64,000 nucleotides of DNA. It comes from Flavobacteriales bacterium. GTDB taxonomy: Bacteria > Bacteroidota > Bacteroidia > Flavobacteriales_F > PHOS-HE28. Position 1 is the first letter of the stretch. The number at the start of each line of letters is the position of its first letter. Below the pieces are notes generated by a model. The model was not told where the DNA came from, made no database searches, and worked only from the letters and a program-made list of their open reading frames with translations. This document shows, in pieces, positions 9,442 through 16,646 of the stretch. The translations under genes and the position numbers were made by a program. The DNA lies in assembly GCA_023382455.1 (NCBI GenBank), contig JAHDVX010000001.1, positions 186,001 through 250,000 on the forward strand, read 5' to 3'.

Positions 9442-10548
9442 TCACGCGATCCGTTGACGGATGATCTTCCCGGAAGCAGTGCGCGGGAAGGCGCGCAAGG
9501 CCACGATCCGGCGCGGCCATTGATGCGGTGGAAGCACGCGCATCACGGCTTGAATCACCTCGTCCGCCACTTCATCGGGCCCGCGATCGGTTTCCAGCAC
9601 CAGGCACACGGCCTGCCCGAGTCGCTCATGGGGTATGGCCGTGAAGTAGTGCGGACAGGGCACCACGCCGGCCGTGATACGCTCCAACTGCTCCGGGAAG
9701 AATTTCTTTCCGCCACTGAGGATCACATGGTCCATGCGGCCCAACCACTGAAAATGCCGGTCGTCGATGAGGTTCACCTGGTCGTTGGTCACATGCCACT
9801 TGGTGGAGAGGTGCGGGGTGTGCACCACCAGGCAGCCCCGTTCATCGGTTTCGAAGTGGACTCTCCCGATGGCGGCATACGCTTTTCTGCGCCCGGGACC
9901 GTTGAGGCGGCGGACGGCCACATGGGTCACGGTCTCGGTGCTGCCATAGCCATGGAACACGGCCGTGGACAAGCCTTGCAGGTCATCCTCCAACGCCTCG
10001 CTCACCGGGCCGCCGCCCAGCAGGATGGTGTCGAACTGCCGCTCCACCCGGGTCCGGTCATCCTGGATGGCGCGGTGCAGTTGCAGTGGCACCATGGCTG
10101 CAAATCGGAAATGGTCTTCCGGGTTGAGGTTCTCCAGCACCGCACCCCGCGGATCGGTCACATGCAGGTCCAGGCCGAGGGCCATGGCGCGCACCACCAT
10201 CATCTTGCCGGCGATGAAGGCGCAAGGCAGGCACAGCAGCACGCGGTTCCCCTCGTGCAGGCCGAAGGTCTCCGCGGTCAGGCGTGCACTGTTCACCAGG
10301 TCGCGGCGGGCGATGCGCATGGCCTTCGGCGCGCCCGTGGTGCCGCTGGTGTGCGCCGGGATGGAACTTCCGCCCATCATGAGGTCCCGCACCAAGTGGT
10401 GAAGGTCCTCCTTCCAGGTCTCGTCCTTCTTGCGTCCTTCGCTCAGGCGCCCGAAATGGTCCATGGCCTCGATCTTGCCCATGGGCACGCCGTCCACGGT
10501 AAGGGAATCAAAGGCTGACCCGATGGAGCGGGCGAACTTCATCATCAT
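9442..10548 (-). CDS. menE: O-succinylbenzoate-CoA ligase (AMP-binding)
   Basis: A 368-residue adenylate-forming enzyme, short as MenE proteins of Bacteroidota are. It has the P-loop-like signature HTSGTTGAPKAM, the GYGSTET motif and the C-terminal catalytic lysine region RTASGKIIRQ. It activates O-succinylbenzoate with ATP and CoA. It is the last gene of the men operon, and its start ATG overlaps the menC stop (ATGA). Three consecutive ATG codons (10548, 10545, 10542) could serve; the first is chosen because it couples to menC. Context makes MenE much more likely than another acyl-CoA ligase. Confidence 0.88.
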   Translation of the reverse strand: MMMKFARSIGSAFDSLTVDGVPMGKIEAMDHFGRLSEGRKKDETWKEDLHHLVRDLMMGGSSIPAHTSGTTGAPKAMRIARRDLVNSARLTAETFGLHEGNRVLLCLPCAFIAGKMMVVRAMALGLDLHVTDPRGAVLENLNPEDHFRFAAMVPLQLHRAIQDDRTRVERQFDTILLGGGPVSEALEDDLQGLSTAVFHGYGSTETVTHVAVRRLNGPGRRKAYAAIGRVHFETDERGCLVVHTPHLSTKWHVTNDQVNLIDDRHFQWLGRMDHVILSGGKKFFPEQLERITAGVVPCPHYFTAIPHERLGQAVCLVLETDRGPDEVADEVIQAVMRVLPPHQWPRRIVALRAFPRTASGKIIRQRIA

Positions 10549-11606
10549 TTCCCCGCGAGGATGCGGTCCAGGTCCCACTCGCGCTCGGGGCGGTAGCGCA
10601 ACTCGGTGCCTTCGAGGCTCAACGGCGAAGGGATGTTGTCCGTGTAGAGCAGGCCGGTACCCAGACCTTGTGGCCTGCGGACATCCAGCGTGGCTGTCCA
10701 CTGCGCGATGGCGTTGAGGCCGATGTTGCTTTCCAGCGCGGAGGTGATCCACCAGCCGATGCTCCGCTGTTGGGCCAGGTCGATCCATTCCTGAGCGGCG
10801 GCCCATCCACCCACGAGGCTGGGCTTGATCACCACAAAGTGCGGCCGAACATGCTCCAGCAGGTCCAGCTTGGCCTCCCGGGTGTTCAGGCCGATCAGGT
10901 CCTCATCCAGTGCGATGGGCAGGGGCGACTTGGCGCACACCTCCGCCATGGTCTCGTACAGCCCGGGCGGCAAGGGCTGCTCGATGCTTTCCACATGCAG
11001 CGCGGCCAGGCGCTCCAGCACGGGCATGACATTCCCGAAATTGAAGGCCCCGTTGGCATCCACGCGCAAAGTGAGCTCATCCGGCCCGTACTGGCTTCGC
11101 ACTTCGGCCAGCAGGTCCATTTCCTCCTCCACGCCGATGGCGCCGATCTTCATCTTCAAACAGCGGTTGCCCTTGGCCAGTTGGGCCTGGATGCGTTGGT
11201 GCATGGTGGCCTTGTCACCCATCCAGACCAGGCCGTTGATGGGGATGCCCCTGCGGCCCAACGTGAACTCCGAAGGGAAAAGGACCTTGCTGCCGCCTGC
11301 GGCCAGGTCGCGCAGGCACTGCTCCACGGCGAAGCGCACGCCGGGTACGTGCACCAGGTCATCCTTCAAGCGCCGCTCCCAGTCCGTGGTATTGCGGCAG
11401 AGCTCCAGCAATTTCAAGCGCACATCAGCGGGGAACTCCTTGCTGTGGCCGGGGAAGAGGGCCACCTCGCCGGTTCCGCGCACGTCCGGCCGGTCCCGGC
11501 GCCACGCGGAAAGGAACCATGCGGTGCGCCCGGTGAGCACACCCTTGCTGGTGCCGAGCGGGAAGTTCGGCGTGAAGGTGATTTCCTTCCAGGAGGCTTC
11601 GATCAT
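10545..11606 (-). CDS. menC: o-succinylbenzoate synthase
   Basis: A 353-residue enolase-superfamily protein. Visible are the catalytic lysine motif LKMKIG, metal ligands in LRVDANGAF, SIEQPL and IALDEDL, and a second lysine in HFVVIKPSLVGG. It dehydrates SHCHC to o-succinylbenzoate in menaquinone synthesis. Muconate cycloisomerase-type racemases share the fold, but position between menA and menE settles the assignment. The ATG overlaps the menA stop (ATGA at 11606). Confidence 0.9.
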   Translation of the reverse strand: MIEASWKEITFTPNFPLGTSKGVLTGRTAWFLSAWRRDRPDVRGTGEVALFPGHSKEFPADVRLKLLELCRNTTDWERRLKDDLVHVPGVRFAVEQCLRDLAAGGSKVLFPSEFTLGRRGIPINGLVWMGDKATMHQRIQAQLAKGNRCLKMKIGAIGVEEEMDLLAEVRSQYGPDELTLRVDANGAFNFGNVMPVLERLAALHVESIEQPLPPGLYETMAEVCAKSPLPIALDEDLIGLNTREAKLDLLEHVRPHFVVIKPSLVGGWAAAQEWIDLAQQRSIGWWITSALESNIGLNAIAQWTATLDVRRPQGLGTGLLYTDNIPSPLSLEGTELRYRPEREWDLDRILAGK

Positions 11607-12496
11607 GCGGCCAGTACCAACCCCAAAGAAAAGAGCAATGCGGCAACCAGGGTGGAAAGGGCCAGGATCTTCAGCTGCGGGTCCAGCTCGCGCGGCTCCT
11701 GGTTGCGGAGCACGGTCCGCAGGTGGCGGTCCAGCAACGGGAAGATGAGGATGAACAGGTATTGCCACCAGGCCCGGAAGCTGATGGCGGCATGCAGTAC
11801 CAGGCACGCCAACCCGCCCAGGACCAGCAGGGCGTGGTAGCGTTTGGCCTTGGCCGGCCCCAGGCGCACGGCCACCGTGTGCTTGCCGCTGGCGGCATCG
11901 TTCACGGCGTCGCGCATGTTGTTCAAGTTGAGCACACCGGTAGCGAGCAACCCGATGCCGAAGGCCGGCAACAAGACCAGCAGGTCGAAGTGCAGGCCGT
12001 GCAGGAAGAAGGTGCCGCCCACGCCCACCACACCGAAGAAGAGCAGCACGCTGGCATCGCCCAGGCCCGCATAGCCGTAGGGATTGCTGCCGTAGGTGTA
12101 CTTCACCGCGGCGCCGATGGCCAGCAGGCCCAACAGCAGGAAAAGCAACATGGTGGCCGACAGTCCAAGGGCGAGGATGATCAACGCCAGGCCGGAGGCC
12201 AGCGAGAGCAGGCCGCAGACCCACATGGCCCGTTTCATCGCCGCCGGTGAAATGGCCCCGCCCTGCACCGCGCGTTGCGGTCCTACGCGCTCGGCATTGT
12301 CGGTTCCGTGCAGGTGGTCGCCCAGGTCGTTGGCCAAATTGCTCAGCACCTGAAGCAGCACGGCGGTGAGCAAGGCCAGCAGGAATACCGGCCACCGGAA
12401 GGTGTGCGCGAACGCGGCCAGCCCGCTCCCGGTGATGATGCCGCTCATGGCCAAGGGCAGGGTGCGCGGGCGGAAGGCGTGGAGCCAGGGGTTCAT
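11603..12496 (-). CDS. menA: 1,4-dihydroxy-2-naphthoate polyprenyltransferase
   Basis: A 297-residue integral membrane UbiA-family prenyltransferase with about eight hydrophobic segments. The first Asp-rich prenyl-diphosphate motif is NLANDLGDHLHGTD. It attaches the polyprenyl tail to DHNA to give demethylmenaquinone in the inner membrane. The start overlaps the menD stop and the stop overlaps the menC start, both by ATGA, arguing for one polycistronic mRNA with coupled translation. Confidence 0.92.
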   Translation of the reverse strand: MNPWLHAFRPRTLPLAMSGIITGSGLAAFAHTFRWPVFLLALLTAVLLQVLSNLANDLGDHLHGTDNAERVGPQRAVQGGAISPAAMKRAMWVCGLLSLASGLALIILALGLSATMLLFLLLGLLAIGAAVKYTYGSNPYGYAGLGDASVLLFFGVVGVGGTFFLHGLHFDLLVLLPAFGIGLLATGVLNLNNMRDAVNDAASGKHTVAVRLGPAKAKRYHALLVLGGLACLVLHAAISFRAWWQYLFILIFPLLDRHLRTVLRNQEPRELDPQLKILALSTLVAALLFSLGLVLAA

Positions 12497-14181
12497 GCAC
12501 CCGGGGGATTGTGCAGGCCGGCGAAGTAGGCCTTCAACATCCGCGGCGCCACCTCCGCATCCGTATTCACCAGGAGCACGGCCGGCTTGTCAAACGGCTT
12601 GTACAGCGCATCCAGGCCGCTGGCCAGGGTGTCGGCATCGTGGGCCTCGAAACAGGCCAGGCCGTAGCCCGCCACCAGCGCGGGGATGTTGCGTCCGTGC
12701 GGTGATTCGAACCAAGGAAGAAGGTCGGGGTCGCGGTCCGGCCCATCGATGTATCGGAAGATGTTGCCTCCGCCGTTATCGATCACCACCACGCGGAGTT
12801 CCGGCGGGAGGTGCTTGTTCCAGAAAGCATTGCTGTCGTAGCAGAAGGCCACGTCCCCGGAGATGAGCGTGGTGGGCCGTCCGGAGGCAAAGGCGGCGCC
12901 CACGGCGGTGCTGGTGCATCCGTCGATGCCGCTGGTGCCGCGGTTGCCGAAGAAGCGCAGGCCGCGCCGCCGGTCGAACAGCTGCACGTAGCGCGCGGCG
13001 GTGCTGTTGGCCAGGTGCACGTCGCTTCCTTGCGGGATGCGGTCCAGCAAGGTCCGGAAGACGGTGAGGTCGCAGAAGGGCGTTCCGGCCAGGAGGCGCG
13101 CATGCGATTCCTCCATCCGTTGCGCCACCATGCGCCACGCCTCGCCGTAGAGGCTTTCATTGGGGCGCACCTGCCCTTCCATCTGGGCCAGGAAGATGTG
13201 CGGCGAAACAGCGAAGTCGTGGGTCAGGCTTTGGAACGTGTCGAAGTGGCGCCGGTCCTCATCGACGTGCCAGTGCTGCGCGGGCTTCCATTTGCGCAGC
13301 AGGCCCTTGATGCGCTTGCTGACGATGGCGCCGCCAAAGGTGATCAGGATGTCCGGCCGGAGATCGGCCTCGTTTCGTTCGTTGACCCCTTCCAAGGTCC
13401 GGTCGATGCAGGTGATGAAAGCCTCGTCGTCCAAGTTGGAGGTGGCCTCGGTGAGGACCACGCATTGCGGCAACTTCGCCCATTGCCGCAGCTGGGCCTG
13501 CAGGCCATCGCCCCAGAGGCCTTGGCCCACCAGCACCATCACCTTCAGGCTTTCGGAAAGCTGCTTGCCACGCCAGCCCTTGTCGGGCAACAGGAAGGAT
13601 GCCACGGGCATCGGTGCCACGAGGCGGGCTGCCGTAGCATGCTCCGCCTTGCCGTACAGCGGCTCGGAGAAGGGCACGTTCACCTGCACGGGCCCGGCCA
13701 CGGGCAGCAGCGTGGCATCGATGGCCTCATTGATCAGCCGGCCGGCATGCCAGCGGGAGAGGTCATCGCCGGCGCGCGGCAATTGCACGCTCTTGCGCAG
13801 GTGGGGCACCAGCACATCGCGTTGGCGGATGGTCTGCCCCTCGCCCTGGTCGGTCCATTCCTCGGGGCGGTCGGCGCTGATCACCAGCAGCGGAACGCGC
13901 TGGTAGAACGCCTCGGCGATGGCAGGCGTGTAGTTGAGCACGGCGCTGCCGCTGGTGCAGATGAGGGCAACGGGTTGCTGCAGTTGTTGGGCCATGCCCA
14001 AGGCGAAGAAGGCGGCGCTGCGCTCATCGATCACCTGAAGGCAAGTGATGCCGGGCTCCTGGCTGAAGGCGATCACCAAGGGTGCATTGCGGGAGCCGGG
14101 GCTGATCACCGCATGCCGCACGCCCTTCGCCGCACATAGCCGCGCCAGTTCGGCGGCCGTGGAATGCTCGGAGGTGGCCAT
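12493..14181 (-). CDS. menD: SEPHCHC synthase (MenD)
   Basis: A 562-residue thiamine-diphosphate enzyme of standard MenD length. Features: the N-terminal block VISPGSRNAPLVIAF, the ThDP-activating glutamate in VIDERSAAFFALG, and the ThDP/Mg-binding region GDVAFCYDSNAF followed by VVIDNGGGNIF. It condenses isochorismate with 2-oxoglutarate (decarboxylating) to give SEPHCHC. The ATG at 14181 is three bases after the menF stop. Confidence 0.94.
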   Translation of the reverse strand: MATSEHSTAAELARLCAAKGVRHAVISPGSRNAPLVIAFSQEPGITCLQVIDERSAAFFALGMAQQLQQPVALICTSGSAVLNYTPAIAEAFYQRVPLLVISADRPEEWTDQGEGQTIRQRDVLVPHLRKSVQLPRAGDDLSRWHAGRLINEAIDATLLPVAGPVQVNVPFSEPLYGKAEHATAARLVAPMPVASFLLPDKGWRGKQLSESLKVMVLVGQGLWGDGLQAQLRQWAKLPQCVVLTEATSNLDDEAFITCIDRTLEGVNERNEADLRPDILITFGGAIVSKRIKGLLRKWKPAQHWHVDEDRRHFDTFQSLTHDFAVSPHIFLAQMEGQVRPNESLYGEAWRMVAQRMEESHARLLAGTPFCDLTVFRTLLDRIPQGSDVHLANSTAARYVQLFDRRRGLRFFGNRGTSGIDGCTSTAVGAAFASGRPTTLISGDVAFCYDSNAFWNKHLPPELRVVVIDNGGGNIFRYIDGPDRDPDLLPWFESPHGRNIPALVAGYGLACFEAHDADTLASGLDALYKPFDKPAVLLVNTDAEVAPRMLKAYFAGLHNPPGA

Positions 14182-14184
14182 GCG

Positions 14185-15294
14185 TCAATTCCGGGCCGGG
14201 CTGGTTTCCATCAGGCGGAGCCAGGTCTGCGCCTTGCGGGCGGTCTCCTCCCACTCCATGGCGGCATCGCTCCCGGCGGTGATGCCCGCGCCCACCAGCA
14301 ATTGCGAGCGTCCATCGGCCAGGCGCATGCACCGCAGGTTCACGAAGATGTCCGTGGGGCCATCGGCATTCCACGGCCCCCAGAACCCGGTGTAGAGCGA
14401 CCGGTCGTGTTGCTCATGGGCCGCGATGAACTGCCGGGCCTCCCCGGTGGGTGATCCGCACACCGCCGGCGTGGGGTGTAATGCCAGCACCAGGTCCCCC
14501 AGCAGGGTATCGGCCAGGTCCGCATCGGCAACGGTGTGCAGGTGGGCCACCGGCCCGGCCCTCAGCACACCCGGGCCGCGCACGGTGATGTTGGCCAGGT
14601 CCATGCGGGCGAAGGTGCCGTGGACATGGGTCACCACTTGTTCATGCTCATCCAGCTCCTTCAGGCCCCAGGCGGACAAGCGCTCGGGCACGGCGTTCAC
14701 GGGCCGGGTGGCCGCGATGGCGTCCACGCGCACATGGTCGGACTCCTCGTGCACCAGGCGCTCGGGCGATGCGCCCATCCACGTGCCGTGGGCGGGGGTA
14801 TGGACCATGGCCACAAAGGCATCGGGGCTCTCGGTCATGGCTTGCAGGAAGAGGGCTGGCCATTGCTGCGGGGTGATCGGTGCCTCCACCACGCGGGAGA
14901 GCACCACCTTGTCCAGGCGCCGCTGCGCACAGGCCTGGGCCGCGGCCTGCACCGCACCGGTGAACGCCTCGCGCGAGGTGGGTGCATCGGCGGTCCGCCA
15001 ACCCTGGGGAGCGCCCATGCAGCCGTCCAACGGCGTGATGTCGGGATCGATCTCGGCGAACATCAACTCCACGTCGGCACGGATGAAGGGAATGTTGCCA
15101 TGGTCCAGGAGGAATGGCGCCACCAGGAACACCTGGTTGAGGCCGAGCAACAAGGTGCCCTGTACGCCTTCCAGTTCCGGCGTCCGTTGGGCCCAGATCT
15201 GCGCCGGTTTCCCCGGCGTGCGGAAGGCGGCGAAGGTGAGGCTCCTTTCCAGGCAGGTTGAAAGGGCCTTGTGCAATGCTTCGTTGGTGCTCAT
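14185..15294 (-). CDS. menF: isochorismate synthase
   Basis: A 369-residue chorismate-binding enzyme with the family C-terminus HPTPAVCGSPTGEAR, YTGFWGPWN and LLVGAGITAGS. It isomerises chorismate to isochorismate, the entry step of the o-succinylbenzoate route. It is shorter than anthranilate or aminodeoxychorismate synthases, and its position directly before menD supports MenF over a salicylate-type enzyme. The ATG at 15294 overlaps the menI stop (ATGA); the longer open frame upstream is menI sequence read out of frame. Confidence 0.9.
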   Translation of the reverse strand: MSTNEALHKALSTCLERSLTFAAFRTPGKPAQIWAQRTPELEGVQGTLLLGLNQVFLVAPFLLDHGNIPFIRADVELMFAEIDPDITPLDGCMGAPQGWRTADAPTSREAFTGAVQAAAQACAQRRLDKVVLSRVVEAPITPQQWPALFLQAMTESPDAFVAMVHTPAHGTWMGASPERLVHEESDHVRVDAIAATRPVNAVPERLSAWGLKELDEHEQVVTHVHGTFARMDLANITVRGPGVLRAGPVAHLHTVADADLADTLLGDLVLALHPTPAVCGSPTGEARQFIAAHEQHDRSLYTGFWGPWNADGPTDIFVNLRCMRLADGRSQLLVGAGITAGSDAAMEWEETARKAQTWLRLMETSPARN

Positions 15295-15710
15295 CGTTTC
15301 TGGCTGATCACCATGTTGGTGAGGCGGCACACGGCGACCAGTTCGCCCCGGTGGTTGTGCACGCGGATATCCCACACATGGGTGGTCCGCCCTTTATGGA
15401 GCAGCGTTCCGGTGGCGGTGACCTTGCCGTCCGATGCGCTCTTCAGGTGGTTCGCATTGAGCTCGATGCCCACCACGGCCTGTTCCTTCAGGTCGATGAG
15501 CATGGCGGAACCCACACTGCCCAATGTCTCGGCCAAGGCAGCAGTGGCACCGCCATGGAGCAGGCCCATGGGCTGCCTTGTCCGATGGTCTACGGGCATG
15601 GTGGCCACCAAGGTGCCGGGCGCCCCGGGGATGAACTCGATGCCCAGGCCCTCCACCATAGTATGCTTGCGGATGCTGTTGGCCCAGGCCAACTGTTCCT
15701 CGGTGAACAT
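15291..15710 (-). CDS. menI: DHNA-CoA thioesterase (hotdog fold, MenI/YdiI-like)
   Basis: A 139-residue hotdog-fold thioesterase. TMPVDHRTRQPMGLLHGGAT, ALAETLGSVGS and GIELNANHLKSA match the E. coli MenI (YdiI) pattern closely, including the catalytic Glu in ALAET. It hydrolyses DHNA-CoA, the step between MenB and MenA. It is the first gene of the men operon. Start: the ATG at 15710 lies four bases after a TACTTTCG box; the in-frame ATG at 15758 would place that box inside the gene. Confidence 0.86.
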   Translation of the reverse strand: MFTEEQLAWANSIRKHTMVEGLGIEFIPGAPGTLVATMPVDHRTRQPMGLLHGGATAALAETLGSVGSAMLIDLKEQAVVGIELNANHLKSASDGKVTATGTLLHKGRTTHVWDIRVHNHRGELVAVCRLTNMVISQKR

Positions 15711-15714
15711 GGTG

Positions 15715-15722
15715 CGAAAGTA
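15715..15722 (-). promoter_or_regulatory. -7 box (TACTTTCG) of the men operon
   Basis: The minus-strand TACTTTCG is followed by CACC and then the menI ATG. It is a one-change match to TAnnTTTG. With transcription starting a few bases after the box, the mRNA would begin at or next to the start codon. Confidence 0.5.
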
Positions 15723-15783
15723 GGTGTGCCCGGGCCGTCCGGGATGAACGCGGGCCATCCGCCGGGCTAGCGGGTCCGGGGCC

Positions 15784-15791
15784 TACCTTTG
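15784..15791 (+). promoter_or_regulatory. -7 box (TACCTTTG) of the response regulator
   Basis: An exact TAnnTTTG match, nine bases before the ATG at 15801. It supports that start over the TTG at 15789, which overlaps the box. Confidence 0.6.
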
Positions 15792-15800
15792 GCTGCCGAC

Positions 15801-16502
15801 ATGGGTGAGAAGAGCACCAAGCGCCTGCTGCTGGTGGAGGATGAGGATTCCCTCCGCACCACGCTGCGGATGAATTTCGAGCTGGAGGGCTACGACGTGA
15901 CCACGGCGGTGCGTGGCGGCGAGGCCTTGGAGCGCATCCGCGGCGCGCGATTCGATGGCATCGTGCTGGATGTGATGCTGCCCGACGTGGACGGGTTCAC
16001 CATTTGCGAGACCATCCGGCTCGAAGGCGACCGCACGCCCGTGCTCTTCCTGACGGCGCGCACCACCCCGGCCGACCGGGTTCGAGGGCTGCGGGCCGGC
16101 GACGATTATCTGGGCAAGCCGTTCGACCTGCAGGAATTGCTGCTGCGCGTGGAGAAGCTGGTGAACCGGACCGAAGAAGGCGGTGTGGTGGCAGCCCCGA
16201 GCCGGATCACCTTCGGGGGAAACATGGTGGATTTCTCCACCTACGAGATCCAGGGAAAACGCGGCCTGAACAAGCGCCTCACCCAGCGGGAAATGCTCCT
16301 CCTGCGGCTGTTGACCGAACGGGCGGACGAAGTGGTGTCCCGCGAGGAGATCCTGCAAAAGGTTTGGGGCTATGACGTGTTCCCCACCACACGAACGATT
16401 GATAATTTCATCGTTTCGTTCCGGAAATATTTTGAAGCCAACCCGCACAAGCCCAAGCACTTTCGGTCCATCCGGGGGGTGGGATACACCTTTCACCCCT
16501 GA
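15801..16502 (+). CDS. OmpR/PhoB-family response regulator
   Basis: The 233-residue protein has an N-terminal receiver domain (residues 1-125) and a C-terminal winged-helix DNA-binding domain (about 135-233, ending FRSIRGVGYTFHP). Receiver landmarks: acidic pocket LVEDED, phospho-acceptor Asp in GIVLDVMLP, Thr in VLFLTAR and the conserved Lys in YLGKPFDL. The output domain has the transactivation-loop phrase TQREMLLLRLL. No histidine kinase is adjacent, so its partner is encoded elsewhere. It probably acts as a phosphorylation-dependent transcription factor; targets are unknown. Confidence 0.93.
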   Translation: MGEKSTKRLLLVEDEDSLRTTLRMNFELEGYDVTTAVRGGEALERIRGARFDGIVLDVMLPDVDGFTICETIRLEGDRTPVLFLTARTTPADRVRGLRAGDDYLGKPFDLQELLLRVEKLVNRTEEGGVVAAPSRITFGGNMVDFSTYEIQGKRGLNKRLTQREMLLLRLLTERADEVVSREEILQKVWGYDVFPTTRTIDNFIVSFRKYFEANPHKPKHFRSIRGVGYTFHP

Positions 16503-16605
16503 AAATTCAAGGGGCGCAGGCAACCCTTTTCCGCAGTCCGCGTCTTTTCTCCAGATCAGAGGTTCTTCCTTGGATCTGGTTCCTAATCCTTGCAGGTTTG
16601 CCGCG

Positions 16606-16628
16606 CAGGGGCCCCCACCGGGCCCCTG
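16606..16628. terminator. strong hairpin between convergent genes
   Basis: There is a perfect 9-bp stem, CAGGGGCCC / GGGCCCCTG, with loop CCACC, followed on the plus strand by a T-rich tail (TTCGGTTTTC). It lies between the response regulator and the convergent AddB-like gene and could end transcription in either direction. Confidence 0.7.
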
Positions 16629-16646
16629 TTCGGTTTTCGGGTGGTT

